DNA from: an uncultured Roseicyclus sp. | GTDB lineage: Bacteria; Pseudomonadota; Alphaproteobacteria; Rhodobacterales; Rhodobacteraceae | Reading direction: 5' to 3' | Assembly (NCBI GenBank): GCA_947494975.1 | Contig: CANLXA010000003.1 | Span: forward strand, 496,001-560,000 | DNA length: 64,000 nt | Shown here: piece by piece, positions 1-8,710 of the stretch | How positions within the stretch are numbered: the stretch's first letter is position 1 | Layout of the letters: each line of letters opens with the position of its first letter | Program-made: the position numbers and the translations under genes | Notes under the pieces: model-generated | The model's database searches: none | What the model was told of the DNA's origin: nothing | The model's input: only the letters and a program-made list of their open reading frames with translations

Positions 1-129
1 CTTGCCGGTTCCTGTGGCACCGGCAATCAGGCCATGACGGTTGGCGTAACCCGGCAAAAGCCATTGTTTTTCGTCGTAATCCGGGCCGCCGCCGCCAACG
101 AAAATGCCCTGCTGATCCCGATCTGCCAT
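1..129 (-). CDS. HerA-like (DUF853/YjgR-type) ATPase, N-terminus only
   Basis: Only the first 43 codons are present; the gene runs off the left edge. The protein begins MADRDQQGIFVGGGG and reaches the Walker A motif GATGTGK at the very edge. The order 'short N-terminus, glycine-rich patch, HGLIAGATGTGK' is that of the DUF853 group of HerA/FtsK-type ATPases (E. coli YjgR), cytoplasmic proteins whose role is not well defined. The start ATG at 129 is the only good candidate. No downstream domains can be checked here. Confidence 0.75.
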   Translation of the reverse strand, partial: MADRDQQGIFVGGGGPDYDEKQWLLPGYANRHGLIAGATGTGK

Positions 130-195
130 GTCCCTGCCCCCGACCTGCGCCTTTTCTCGCGCATACAAATACATTTTTAACCTTTTGATGCCAGT

Positions 196-277
196 CTTGT
201 CCGTGCACCAGCCCTTGTGGCCGGTGTTGACTTCCTCCCTGTCAACTGGCCGCGTCCTTCTTGGGCGCGGTTTTTTT
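196..277 (+). ncRNA. Candidate small RNA: anti-SD loop hairpin plus intrinsic terminator
   Basis: Two stem-loops stand in tandem in a gene-free stretch. The first (226-246) is a perfect 6-bp stem GTTGAC/GTCAAC holding the 9-nt loop TTCCTCCCT, which is complementary to a Shine-Dalgarno sequence. The second (250-270) is an 8-bp GC-rich stem with loop TTCTT, followed directly by seven T residues (271-277), a textbook Rho-independent terminator. No plus-strand gene precedes it, so the terminator has no protein-coding client. The arrangement resembles the CCUCC-loop (cuckoo/CcsR-type) small RNAs of Rhodobacter and rhizobia, but membership of that family is inference. The 5' end is a guess. Confidence 0.5.
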
Positions 278-414
278 GGCCATTTGGTCAAGAAACGCTG
301 GGGTACGATCACATTTGGAAAACCCGGCAAATGCCCTGTTGACGCCTCGTTCGCCTTGGCATAGCGTCCGCCTCACAAAGTCGGCCAGTCCGACAGGGAG
401 AGAAAAAAGAACGC

Positions 415-439
415 AAAGGGTCCGTTTCGCGGACCCTTT
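415..439. other. 10-bp perfect hairpin upstream of ialB
   Basis: AAAGGGTCCG and its exact complement are separated by TTTCG, making a 10-bp stem about 190 bp before ialB. On the plus strand no T-run follows. On the minus strand a T-rich stretch follows after five bases, so it could act as a weak minus-strand terminator. Otherwise it may be part of the ialB leader. Apart from the candidate small RNA and this hairpin, nothing is recognisable between 130 and 632. Confidence 0.35.
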
Positions 440-632
440 CGCAATTGGGGCACCGGCCAGCGCGATGGCGCATCCGCCTGCCCCGAATGCCGCGTTGGGC
501 AAAGCGAGGCCGATCCGGCCCCCAGCCGCATTTTTGGCCCTGACAGACCCCGCCCCGCCGTGATAGCCAGCGCCGACGCGGGGCGCGCGACAGCCCCCGA
601 ACACCTACGATCCCGAAAAGGACGCGCTTCGA

Positions 633-1328
633 ATGAGATTGACCAAATCGCTTGCAGCCCTGAGTTTTCTTGCCGCCCTGGCCCTTCCGGGCCTCGCCAT
701 CGGCCAGACCGAGCCCGCAAATCTGCCCGACCGTTCCGAAGTTGAGGCGGGTGAGCCCTATGTTGCGGAGACGCACCGCGACTGGCAGGTCCGCTGCATC
801 CGCAGCGAGAGCGATGACATCCCCGACCGCTGCGAGATGTTCCAGTTGCTCGAAGAGGAAAACGGCAACCCCGTCGCGGAATTCCGCATCTCGGTCGCGC
901 TGTTCGAGCAAGACGACACCGTGGCCAGCGCCACCATCCTGACGCCGCTCGACACGTTGCTGAGCCCGGGCCTGCAATTGCAGATAGACGATAACCCGCC
1001 CGCCACCGTGCCCTACGCCTTCTGCCGCCCGATCGGTTGCTTCGTGCAATTGGCGCTGAGCGAATCCGACATCGCCGAATTCCAGAACGGGGCCGACACC
1101 GCCGTGCGGCTGTTCGCGCTCTTGCGCGACGAGAACGGTCAGATGGGCGGCGCGCCGGTTCCGACCTCCGCGTCATTGCGCGGCTTCACGGCCGCCTACG
1201 AGGCGCTTGAGGCCCGGATGGTCGAGATCCGCGACTTCATCGCCGCCCAGGAGGCCGAGGGTGCCGCCGAAGGCGACGAAGGGGCTGCTGAGGACGGGGA
1301 CGGCGCCGCCGAAGAGGCAACCGAATAA
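633..1328 (+). CDS. Invasion-associated locus B (IalB) family protein
   Basis: A 231-residue secreted protein with a clear signal peptide (MRLTKSLAALSFLAALALPG, cleavage expected near AIGQ). The core (about residues 45-190) carries the IalB-family features: an HRDWQVRC start, paired cysteines and the VPYAFCRPIGCFVQ segment. IalB-family proteins are periplasmic or envelope proteins of alphaproteobacteria; the family name comes from Bartonella and does not imply invasion here. The last about 25 residues are a low-complexity E/G/A/D tail. AAAGGA lies upstream of the ATG. The gene is monocistronic and ends in a strong terminator. Confidence 0.85.
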   Translation: MRLTKSLAALSFLAALALPGLAIGQTEPANLPDRSEVEAGEPYVAETHRDWQVRCIRSESDDIPDRCEMFQLLEEENGNPVAEFRISVALFEQDDTVASATILTPLDTLLSPGLQLQIDDNPPATVPYAFCRPIGCFVQLALSESDIAEFQNGADTAVRLFALLRDENGQMGGAPVPTSASLRGFTAAYEALEARMVEIRDFIAAQEAEGAAEGDEGAAEDGDGAAEEATE

Positions 1329-1351
1329 ACCATGTTACAGGTTATGTGAGA

Positions 1352-1377
1352 AGGCCCGCCCAGATGCGGGCCTTTTT
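1352..1377 (+). terminator. Rho-independent terminator of ialB
   Basis: An 8-bp GC-rich stem (AGGCCCGC / GCGGGCCT) with a 6-nt loop is followed by a T5 run, 23 bp after the ialB stop and just before the convergent ketoacyl-synthase stop. Confidence 0.85.
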
Positions 1378-1388
1378 CGTTCGGACCA

Positions 1389-2600
1389 TCATGGCGCGGC
1401 GCGCAGGGCCAGCACCGCGTTCATGCCGCCAAACGCAAAGGCGTTGGACAGAACCACGCTGACCTCTGCGTCGCGCGCCTCGTTCGGCACCACATCCAGC
1501 GCGCATTCGGGGTCGGGTTCCTCGTAGCCGATGGTCGGCGCGATCACGCCGTCCCGCAGCGCCATGATACAGGCCAGAAGCTCCACCGCGCCGGTGCCGC
1601 CGATCAGGTGGCCATGCATCGATTTGGTGGACGAGATCATCAGGTCATCGGCATGGGCACCAAAGGCATGGGCCACGGCGGCGCATTCGACCTTGTCATT
1701 GGCCGCCGTCCCGGTGCCGTGGGCGTTGATATAGCCCACCTCGTCGGGGTTCAGCTTGGCATCCTTGAGCGCCCCGATGATCGCACGGGCGGCGCCCTGC
1801 TGGGACGGCATCACGATATCGGCGGCGTCGGACGTCATGGCAAAGCCCACAACCTCCGCCAGAATATCGGCCCCTCGGCTCCGGGCATGTTCATATTCCT
1901 CGAACAGGAACACGGCAGCGCCTTCGCCCTGCACCATGCCATTGCGATTGGCGGAGAACGGGCGGCAGGCATCCTTGGACATCACGCGCAGCCCTTCCCA
2001 GGCCTTCACCCCGCCAAAGCTCAGCATCGCCTCGGACCCGCCGGTGACCATCACGTCGGCCCCGCCGCCCCGGATCAGCTGAAACGCCAAACCCATCGCG
2101 TGGTTCGATGAGGCGCAGGCCGTCGCCACGGAAAACGACGGCCCGCGCAGGTTCCATTCCATGCTCACATGGGAGGCGGCGGCATTGTTCATCAGCTTCG
2201 GCACGACGAAGGGGTGCACGCGGTTCTTCCCCTCCTCATAGACCGAGCGGTAATTCTCATCCCAGGTGTTCACGCCGCCCCCGGCGGTGCCCAGAACCAC
2301 CCCCGTGCGGGCGGCCAGATCGCCGGAGAAATTCAGGTCAGCCCCGTCCAGCGCCTGATGGGCCGCGATCAGGGTGAATTGCGTGAATCGGTCATAGAGT
2401 GCGATCTGCTGACGATTGAACAACGCCTCGGGGTCGTAGTCCTTGACCTGACCACCGATCTTCACGCTCAGCCGGTCGACATCGCGCAGTTCCAGCGGGC
2501 CGATGCCGCACCGCCCCTCGCGAAACGCGTTCAACGTCGTCGGCACATCGCGGCCCAGTGCGTTGATCGTGCCCTGCCCGGTGATGACGACGCGGCGCAT
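1389..2600 (-). CDS. Beta-ketoacyl-ACP synthase (FabF-like)
   Basis: A 403-residue thiolase-fold condensing enzyme that would catalyse decarboxylative condensation of malonyl-ACP with an acyl-ACP. The Cys-His-His triad is visible: Cys162 in VATACASSNH, His294 in NAHGTGT and His331 in the KSMHGHLIG motif. The length fits FabF (about 410). It sits 6 bp after a dedicated acyl carrier protein and downstream of lpxD, so it probably elongates a special acyl chain for lipid A rather than serving bulk fatty-acid synthesis. This parallels the acpXL-associated synthases of rhizobia (inference). The start ATG is well placed and the reading frame is intact. Confidence 0.9.
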   Translation of the reverse strand: MRRVVITGQGTINALGRDVPTTLNAFREGRCGIGPLELRDVDRLSVKIGGQVKDYDPEALFNRQQIALYDRFTQFTLIAAHQALDGADLNFSGDLAARTGVVLGTAGGGVNTWDENYRSVYEEGKNRVHPFVVPKLMNNAAASHVSMEWNLRGPSFSVATACASSNHAMGLAFQLIRGGGADVMVTGGSEAMLSFGGVKAWEGLRVMSKDACRPFSANRNGMVQGEGAAVFLFEEYEHARSRGADILAEVVGFAMTSDAADIVMPSQQGAARAIIGALKDAKLNPDEVGYINAHGTGTAANDKVECAAVAHAFGAHADDLMISSTKSMHGHLIGGTGAVELLACIMALRDGVIAPTIGYEEPDPECALDVVPNEARDAEVSVVLSNAFAFGGMNAVLALRAAP

Positions 2601-2606
2601 GGCGGA

Positions 2607-2876
2607 TCAGGTGCCTTGTTGCTCGGCCACAAGGCCTTCGACGGCCTTCACAATGGCGGCCACGGAGGAGATGTCGAAATCTGACTCTTCGGGCTGGTTG
2701 GCGTTGAAGGGTACGGAGATGTCGAAGGCTTCCTCGATCGCGAAGATCGATTCGACAAGGCCCAGGCTGTCGATACCGAGATCCTCCAACGTGGACGTCA
2801 TTGTCACGTCTTCCGGCTCCAACACGGCCTGTTCGGCAATGATCCTGATGATCTTGTCCTGAACGCTCTCGCCCAT
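2607..2876 (-). CDS. Acyl carrier protein, lipid A-associated type
   Basis: An 89-residue acyl carrier protein with the phosphopantetheine site DLGIDSL at Ser37. Start chosen at MGESVQDK because GGAGG lies 8 bases upstream; an upstream in-frame ATG (2906) would place that Shine-Dalgarno inside the coding region. The helix II region (LVESIFAIEEAFDISVPF) is acidic as expected. Its position between lpxD and a ketoacyl synthase suggests it carries the acyl donor for lipid A, as AcpXL does in rhizobia. It is not obviously orthologous to AcpXL from the sequence alone, so no symbol is given. Confidence 0.88.
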   Translation of the reverse strand: MGESVQDKIIRIIAEQAVLEPEDVTMTSTLEDLGIDSLGLVESIFAIEEAFDISVPFNANQPEESDFDISSVAAIVKAVEGLVAEQQGT

Positions 2877-2906
2877 CGCCTCTTCCCTCCGGTCTTGAAG
2901 GGTCAT

Positions 2907-4004
2907 CTAGGGTGTCTTGTCGGACTTGAAAACGGCTTTCTGCATATCCGCGACGGTGCGGGCCAGCCGTGGCAGGCGCCGGAGCGCTTTGTACATCTCC
3001 ACATGCAGGTCCATCCTGACTGCCGGATGCCCCATGACCATGCGACCGGAGGGCACGTTGGTGAACAATTTGGACGACCCGGCCGCCACAACGTCCGAGC
3101 CGATCTTGATGTTGTCGTTCACACCACATTTTCCGCCCAGAACCACCCTGTCCCCCATCTCGACAGACCCGGCAAAGCCGGTTTGTCCGCAGATCAGGCA
3201 ATCGCGCCCGATCCGGCAATTATGCCCGATATGCACGAGGTTATCGATCTTGGTGCCGTTGCCGATTTCGGTGTTGGCGATAGTGCCCCGGTCAATTGTT
3301 GCGTTGGAACCGACCTCCACATCATCGCCGATCACCAGCGACCCCAGCGAGTGGATGCGCGTCCAGCTCTGATCCGTGGCCGCATTCTCGACCGTTCCGA
3401 GGCTTTCACGGGCGGCCTCCACCATGCTTTTTTCGGGCGTCACGAAACTGAACCCATCACCGCCGAGAACCGCGCCGGGTTGTGCGATGAAGCGGTCACC
3501 GATCCGGACGTGATGGCAGATGCGAACGCCTTCATGGATGAGGGCGTCATCGCCGATCTCCGCACCCGCTCCGATGCTGACATGGGAGGCGATCCGCGCC
3601 CGCGCGCCGATCCGCGCCCCTGGGCCAACCACGACAAAGGGGCCAATAGCGGCATCCTCCCCGATCCCCGCGCTGGGATCAATCACGGCAGAGGCATGTA
3701 TGCCCGGCGCAATTGCGGGGCCTGCATCCATCGCTGCCGTCACACCGGCCATCGCGTAGCGTGGCCGTGGCGCGATGATCGCAGCTTCCAGCCCCAGGGC
3801 CTGCCAGTCCATGCCCGCCCCGATCACGGCAGCGCGCGCCTGCCCCGCGGCCAGGCCATCGGCAAACTCTGCCTTCATCGCGAGCGCCAGATCGTCCGGC
3901 CCGGCTTTGGCGGGTTCCGCGACCCCGCTCACCAAAAGATCGGCGGCGCCCAGGGCCTCTGCCCCAAGCGCCGCCGCGATGTCCTTGATGCTGTAAGCAG
4001 CCAT
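2907..4004 (-). CDS. lpxD: UDP-3-O-acylglucosamine N-acyltransferase LpxD
   Basis: A 365-residue left-handed beta-helix acyltransferase of lipid A synthesis, adding the N-linked 3-hydroxyacyl chain from ACP to UDP-3-O-acyl-glucosamine. An N-terminal uridine-binding domain (about 1-100) is followed by many hexapeptide repeats from about 105 to 320, including the conserved catalytic-histidine segment VHIGHNCRIG. The C-terminus ends in a helical cap (MYKALRRLPRLARTVADM). It is directly followed by the acyl carrier protein that probably supplies its substrate. Confidence 0.93.
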   Translation of the reverse strand: MAAYSIKDIAAALGAEALGAADLLVSGVAEPAKAGPDDLALAMKAEFADGLAAGQARAAVIGAGMDWQALGLEAAIIAPRPRYAMAGVTAAMDAGPAIAPGIHASAVIDPSAGIGEDAAIGPFVVVGPGARIGARARIASHVSIGAGAEIGDDALIHEGVRICHHVRIGDRFIAQPGAVLGGDGFSFVTPEKSMVEAARESLGTVENAATDQSWTRIHSLGSLVIGDDVEVGSNATIDRGTIANTEIGNGTKIDNLVHIGHNCRIGRDCLICGQTGFAGSVEMGDRVVLGGKCGVNDNIKIGSDVVAAGSSKLFTNVPSGRMVMGHPAVRMDLHVEMYKALRRLPRLARTVADMQKAVFKSDKTP

Positions 4005-4035
4005 GCCGCCCCCGCTTGATCCTGCGGGTTGGGAC

Positions 4036-5631
4036 TTAGCTGTTCACCCCGCGAATCTCCACCCCCAGGTTCCGGATCGCGCGCCGAAGCTCCGCGTTCC
4101 GTCCGTAGATGTCGTTGCGGAAGTTCAGGCGGCCCTCCGTGTCCACCCACGACGTCCAGTAGACGAGGTGCACCGGGATCGGCGTTTGCAAGTTCACCTG
4201 CGTCTCGCGACGCGAATCCAGAACGGTGTGGAAGAAGTTGATGGGGTCGGCTTCCTGGGCTGCCAACAGGTGATAGGCCAGCTCGAACGGGTCATCCAGA
4301 CGTACGCAGCCTGCGGAATAGGCGCGGACTTCGTGAGTCATCAGATGCTGGTCGGGGCTGTCATGCAGGTAGATGTTCCACTGGTTGGGGAACATGAACT
4401 TGACCAGACCCAGCGCGTTGCGCGGGCCGGGGGGCTGGCGCAAGTCGAACGGGAAGTTGCCCGCCGAGACGCGGCTCCAATCCACATTGGCACGGTTCAC
4501 CGGGCGGCCATTGGCCATCAGCTGCAGGTGGTTCGCACCCCCGGCCAGGATCGACGGAATATAGCCGCGCGCGATCGAGCGGGGCACGTACCACGACGGG
4601 TTGATGACCATATGCTCCATCGTGTCGGAGAATTCCGGCGTGCGCCGGTCCGATGCGGCGGATCCAATCACCGAGCGCGTGATGAAGGTGACTTCGCCGT
4701 CATCGATCACGCGGGTGTGGAAATCAGGCAGGTTCACGAAGATATGGCGCTCGCCGCGGTCGAAGTTGAGCCAGCGCTGACGCTCCATCGCAAGGATCAC
4801 TTCCGACAGATGCTCAGAAGCCGAGCGGTTCACGGCCTGGATCGTGGCGCTGCCCGCAACGCCATCGGGCGTGATGCCATTGTCGATCTGGAACTCCACG
4901 ACCGCCTGCTGAAGACGTGCGCCATAGGTGGCGGTGGCCGAACGCTCAAGGTAGCCCATGGCCATCAGACGGTTGCGAAGCTGCACCACGGCATTGCCCG
5001 TTGCGCCGGGCGCAAGCGAGCCCGCTTGGACCGTCGGGCCATAGCCGCCCTGATCGATCAGGTTTTCAAGATGCAGCTTGGCGCGCATCAGGCGAGTATA
5101 TTCGGGATGCTGCGGGGGAAGCGTGCCGATGTAATCGTAGGGATTCGCGCTTACGAACTCGGTGAACAATTCCAGCGGGTCGCGGCGCGGCAGCGTGTGG
5201 ACGATATCGCCGACGATATCGCCGGGCTCGAGGAAGCCGGAATGCACGTCCTGGGCATATTGCAGGAACAGGAGCGACGCCTGCACATCGGCCTGCCCCA
5301 TCATGTAAGGGTTGGTGGCGCCCTCAAAAGCCGCGCGGAGCGCATCGGCATCGTATCGCTGGGTGGGAAGGCCGTGATTGCTGGCCTCTGACAACGCGGA
5401 AAATAGCGCATTGCGGCGGTCAGCGGCCTCGGCGGTGGTCCAGATCGGCTGAAAATCCCGCTCGCGGTAGAACGCCGCCAACTGCTCCTCTGTTGACGAC
5501 GCCTCGGCGATGGCCTGACGCAAGGCCGAGAAGGCCTGTGCCTCGGCCTGCGTGGGCGCGACGAGCGTCACCACCATGGGCGTGCCCGCCAATGCGAGCG
5601 ACAGAAGCGAAAGCTTCGCGATTTTCAACAT
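4036..5631 (-). CDS. L,D-transpeptidase (YcbB/LdtD-type murein cross-linker)
   Basis: A 531-residue exported protein with a signal peptide (first about 30 residues). A helical scaffold domain, a peptidoglycan-binding segment (about 200-270, GNAVVQLRNRLMAMGYL) and a C-terminal YkuD catalytic domain follow. The active-site motif is SAGCVRLDDP, with the upstream HLMTHEVRAY stretch. The protein would form 3-3 cross-links in peptidoglycan or attach proteins to it, in the periplasm. GGGGAT precedes the ATG. It is followed 31 bp later by lpxD on the same strand, so envelope genes are grouped here. Confidence 0.9.
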   Translation of the reverse strand: MLKIAKLSLLSLALAGTPMVVTLVAPTQAEAQAFSALRQAIAEASSTEEQLAAFYRERDFQPIWTTAEAADRRNALFSALSEASNHGLPTQRYDADALRAAFEGATNPYMMGQADVQASLLFLQYAQDVHSGFLEPGDIVGDIVHTLPRRDPLELFTEFVSANPYDYIGTLPPQHPEYTRLMRAKLHLENLIDQGGYGPTVQAGSLAPGATGNAVVQLRNRLMAMGYLERSATATYGARLQQAVVEFQIDNGITPDGVAGSATIQAVNRSASEHLSEVILAMERQRWLNFDRGERHIFVNLPDFHTRVIDDGEVTFITRSVIGSAASDRRTPEFSDTMEHMVINPSWYVPRSIARGYIPSILAGGANHLQLMANGRPVNRANVDWSRVSAGNFPFDLRQPPGPRNALGLVKFMFPNQWNIYLHDSPDQHLMTHEVRAYSAGCVRLDDPFELAYHLLAAQEADPINFFHTVLDSRRETQVNLQTPIPVHLVYWTSWVDTEGRLNFRNDIYGRNAELRRAIRNLGVEIRGVNS

Positions 5632-6021
5632 ATTATCATCCCCGTAGAAGAAATGCGTGTGCAGCCGTCAATGGGTCACCCTCGCGTGAACACATCGTTA
5701 AGTCCATTCACGAATTCGCAAGTTTTCCATCTTAGTTTCTTTGTTGCAACGGAGGTATTCCCGCCCTTTCGCGGCCACAACGCTGACTGCGTGATCGCGC
5801 TCCGCAAGGGGCCGGGCTCGGCGAAAACCAGCCAAACCGGCAAAAAGTCGCCGAAAACCGGGGGCATAGGTCAGATTTTGGGCAACGGCACTTCCAAAAA
5901 AGTGTCGATTGTGTCAAATCCCCCACACTAGCCGGTGGGGATGGCACACATTTTTGTGAGGATCGCATGGACAAGCGGTCGTGTGTTGGTGAAACGGGCA
6001 GATAAAAGGGGCAAGACACCC
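5632..6021. other. Divergent promoter region between ldt-type and DUF882 genes
   Basis: A 390-bp gap between two divergently transcribed murein genes. It must hold both promoters. I see only a small hairpin, CCCCAC/GTGGGG at 5921-5940. No credible coding sequence is present; the short open frames here lack protein-like composition. Confidence 0.5.
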
Positions 6022-6582
6022 ATGAAGGACACGACTTTTTCGCGCCGTGCGCTCTTGCGCGCGTTCGCTGCTACCACTGTTGCGGCCGCACCTGTGATGG
6101 CCAATGCAACAGGCTTCCTCCGGGGAGCAGGGGATATCCGCCGCATCAACATGTACAATGGCCGCGCCGGTGAAAGCCTCAACATGATTTACTGGATCGA
6201 GGGCGAGTACATTGCCCCGGCCCTCGAAGAGATCAACTATTTCATGCGCGACTGGCGCAATGATCAGGTGATCGACATCAACATCCGCAACATCGACATC
6301 ATGGCGGCGGCGCACAACCTGCTGGAAACCCATGAACCCTATACGCTCTTGTCGGGCTACCGCTCGCCGGAGACGAATGCGATGCTGCGCCGGCGCTCGT
6401 CGGGCGTTGCGCGGAACTCGCGGCATATGCGTGGCGAAGCTGCCGACCTGCAACTTCAATCGCGCTCGGTCGGGCAGATCTTCAGCGCGGCGCGGTCGTG
6501 CAATGCCGGTGGCGTCGGGCGTTATTCGCGCTCCAACTTCGTGCACATGGATTGCGGCCCGGTCCGCAGCTGGGGCGGCTGA
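6022..6582 (+). CDS. DUF882 murein peptidase, Tat-exported (MepK-like)
   Basis: A 186-residue protein with a twin-arginine-type leader (MKDTTFSRRALLRAFAAT). The mature part is a compact M15/D,D-endopeptidase-like domain (DUF882, E. coli MepK/YcbK family) with the zinc-site pattern GYRSPETN ... SRHMRGEAADL ... NFVHMDCG. It would cleave peptide cross-links in the periplasm. Start chosen at 6022 because it opens the Tat signal; the frame extends further upstream without protein-like sequence. It faces the L,D-transpeptidase, a related cell-wall job. Confidence 0.87.
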   Translation: MKDTTFSRRALLRAFAATTVAAAPVMANATGFLRGAGDIRRINMYNGRAGESLNMIYWIEGEYIAPALEEINYFMRDWRNDQVIDINIRNIDIMAAAHNLLETHEPYTLLSGYRSPETNAMLRRRSSGVARNSRHMRGEAADLQLQSRSVGQIFSAARSCNAGGVGRYSRSNFVHMDCGPVRSWGG

Positions 6583-6698
6583 CCGCGCGGGACAGTCCAG
6601 TTTCGCAGAGGCACGTGAACCAATCATAATGTGCCAACGTGCGAAACGCGTGTTGGTTCCCACCCGTCCACCTTGTCCGATTGCCCCCCGTATTCAAG

Positions 6699-6728
6699 AC
6701 GCCCCACGCTCACGCGGGGGCGTTTTTT
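6699..6728 (+). terminator. Rho-independent terminator after the DUF882 gene
   Basis: The stem ACGCCCC...GGGGCGT with an inner ACGC/GCG extension is followed by six T residues, about 120 bp after the DUF882 stop and before msrB. Confidence 0.8.
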
Positions 6729-6802
6729 CGTGATGCCCGTTCTGTTGGACATCCCCCGCCCTACCCCCATATCCTGACCCATACCGAATGAGGGGAGCGT
6801 CC

Positions 6803-7252
6803 ATGACCACTTACACCAAGAATCCCGACGCGATTGCCGCGCTGACGCCCGAGCAGTATCGCGTCACCCAGCAAGACGGCACCGAGCGTCCGGGCACCGG
6901 CGAGTTGCTCTACAACAAAGAGCCCGGCATTTACGTTGATGTCGTCTCCGGCGAGCCGCTTTTTGCATCCTCGGACAAATACGAATCCGGCTGCGGCTGG
7001 CCCTCCTTCACCAAGCCCATCGAACCGGCCCATGTGAACGAGTTGCGCGATGCAAGCCTCGGCATGATTCGCACGGAGGTGCGCTCGACCCATGGTGACA
7101 GCCATCTGGGCCACGTCTTCCCCGACGGCCCGCGCGATCGGGGCGGACTACGCTATTGCATCAATTCCGCCTCTCTCCGCTTTGTCCATCGCGACGAGAT
7201 GGAGGCCGAGGGATACGGATCCTATATCGATCAAGTGGAGGATGTGGCATGA
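6803..7252 (+). CDS. msrB: Peptide-methionine (R)-S-oxide reductase MsrB
   Basis: A 149-residue cytoplasmic repair enzyme that reduces the R epimer of methionine sulfoxide. The fold-defining motifs [26 protein letters not shown] and the catalytic RYCINSASL are intact. The CxxC zinc pairs found in many MsrB proteins are absent, so this is the zinc-free subtype. The start at 6803 is preferred over an ATG 15 bp upstream because GAGGGG then falls at normal spacing. It overlaps msrA by 4 bp. Confidence 0.94.
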   Translation: MTTYTKNPDAIAALTPEQYRVTQQDGTERPGTGELLYNKEPGIYVDVVSGEPLFASSDKYESGCGWPSFTKPIEPAHVNELRDASLGMIRTEVRSTHGDSHLGHVFPDGPRDRGGLRYCINSASLRFVHRDEMEAEGYGSYIDQVEDVA

Positions 7253-7770
7253 GCGATCTGCAACGCGCCGTTTTGGCGGGCGGCTGTTTTTGGGGAATGC
7301 AGGATCTGATCCGTAAGATGCCGGGCGTTGAAAGCACTCGCGTGGGATATACTGGTGGCGATGTGCCCAACGCGACCTATCGCAATCACGGCACCCATGC
7401 GGAGGCGATCGAGATCATCTTTGATCCCGCGCGCATTTCCTACCGGCAGCTGCTGGAATTCTTCTTCCAGATCCACGATCCGACCACGCCCAACCGGCAG
7501 GGCAATGATCGCGGGATGAGCTATCGGTCGGCGATCTATTATGTCGATGACGATCAGAAGGCCATGGCCGAAGAGACCATTAAGGATGTGGATGCGTCAG
7601 GCCTCTGGCCGGGCAAGGTGGTAACCGAGCTTGAGCCCGTCGGCGATTTCTGGGAAGCGGAACCCGAACATCAGGATTATCTGGAGCGGATCCCGAATGG
7701 CTATACCTGCCATTTTGTCCGACCCAACTGGGTTCTGCCGCGCCGTGACGCCGAACAGGGCGCCGCCTAG
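7249..7770 (+). CDS. msrA: Peptide-methionine (S)-S-oxide reductase MsrA
   Basis: A 173-residue enzyme reducing the S epimer of methionine sulfoxide. The catalytic motif AGGCFWG places the active cysteine at position 13, and the [21 protein letters not shown] block is typical. Translation is coupled to msrB through an ATGA overlap, so both epimers are repaired from one transcript. Its TAG stop lies in a CTAG palindrome that also forms the stop of the convergent PfkB gene. Confidence 0.95.
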   Translation: MSDLQRAVLAGGCFWGMQDLIRKMPGVESTRVGYTGGDVPNATYRNHGTHAEAIEIIFDPARISYRQLLEFFFQIHDPTTPNRQGNDRGMSYRSAIYYVDDDQKAMAEETIKDVDASGLWPGKVVTELEPVGDFWEAEPEHQDYLERIPNGYTCHFVRPNWVLPRRDAEQGAA

Positions 7771-8708
7771 ATCCGCTCTGGTCGGGTTCGCCTGAGCAGA
7801 TCCGCATAGGTCACCGCGTCACACAACGCGGTGGCCGGCGTCATGACCGCTGAACTGGCGGCCGCACATCCGCAACAGAGCACCTCGGGCCAATCCGCGC
7901 CACGCTCCAAGGCAATGGCGACCGAGCCAACAAAGCTGTCTCCGGCCCCGGTCAGGGATTGGACCGGCACGTCAATGGCAGGGGCGGACCAGGCCCCCCC
8001 TCGCGTTGCGAGCACCGATCCCTCGGCGCCGCGCGCGATGATCACCGCCTCCGCAACGCCTTGCGACACAAGCCGCGCGGCCACAGCCTTCGTCTCCGCC
8101 AGGGTGACAAGCGGGTAGCCCACCAAATCTGCCGCTTCCACATCGTCCATGCGCAACACGCAGAGGTCTCGGGCATGGTCGGCCATCGCCGCAAGACCCG
8201 GCCCGGACGTATCCACGATGACCTTTGCGCCTCTTGCCTGCAATGCGTTGGCCAGCCCAACAAGGTCGTCTCCCGTCACGCCGGGCGGCACCGAGCCTGA
8301 CAGCACCACCAGATCGGTTGCCGTCACCGCCTCCAGCAGCAGGGTCTGCGCCTGGTTCAGGTCTGCCGGTGTCCAGGCCGGGCCGGGAAAGATGAAGCGA
8401 TACTGTTCCCCGGTGGCCTCTTCGATCACGGACAGGTTGTGCCGCGTCGGGCCCGGTGCGGGTAACGCAAGAAAGGGGATGCCGGCGACCGACAAGCCAT
8501 TGGTCAATTCGGCACCGGACGATCCTTGCACGGCGACCGCCGCCAAGGCCCGCCCGCCCAAAGCATGAATCGCATGCGCCACGTTGATCCCGCCGCCGCC
8601 GGGATCAACGCGTGGCGATGTGCAGCGCAACTTGTCGCGTGGGCGTAGTTGGACAACCGAGGTTTCCAGATCCAGCGCCGGGTTCAGCGTGACGGTCAGG
8701 ATCGCCAT
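7767..8708 (-). CDS. PfkB-family sugar kinase (1-phosphofructokinase/tagatose-6-phosphate kinase type)
   Basis: A 313-residue ribokinase-fold enzyme. The N-terminal [13 protein letters not shown] and the [18 protein letters not shown] block are the signature of the FruK/LacC branch, and the C-terminal [17 protein letters not shown] contains the catalytic GAGD aspartate. It would phosphorylate a sugar phosphate with ATP. The start is set at 8708, where the homology begins. It is the last gene of the ABC/cupin operon and follows the Ldh2-type dehydrogenase by a few bases, which suggests that the pathway ends in a phosphorylated intermediate. Confidence 0.85.
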   Translation of the reverse strand: MAILTVTLNPALDLETSVVQLRPRDKLRCTSPRVDPGGGGINVAHAIHALGGRALAAVAVQGSSGAELTNGLSVAGIPFLALPAPGPTRHNLSVIEEATGEQYRFIFPGPAWTPADLNQAQTLLLEAVTATDLVVLSGSVPPGVTGDDLVGLANALQARGAKVIVDTSGPGLAAMADHARDLCVLRMDDVEAADLVGYPLVTLAETKAVAARLVSQGVAEAVIIARGAEGSVLATRGGAWSAPAIDVPVQSLTGAGDSFVGSVAIALERGADWPEVLCCGCAAASSAVMTPATALCDAVTYADLLRRTRPERI

Positions 8709-8710
8709 GA

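Noticed and set aside
242-604. Minus-strand frame of 120 codons ending in a Lys-rich tail
   Set aside because: It crosses the hairpin and terminator of the candidate small RNA and lacks a Shine-Dalgarno or known domain.
4003-5391. Long plus-strand open frame opposite the L,D-transpeptidase gene
   Set aside because: Same cause: the antisense of a confident gene with active-site motifs. No start signal or protein-like features.
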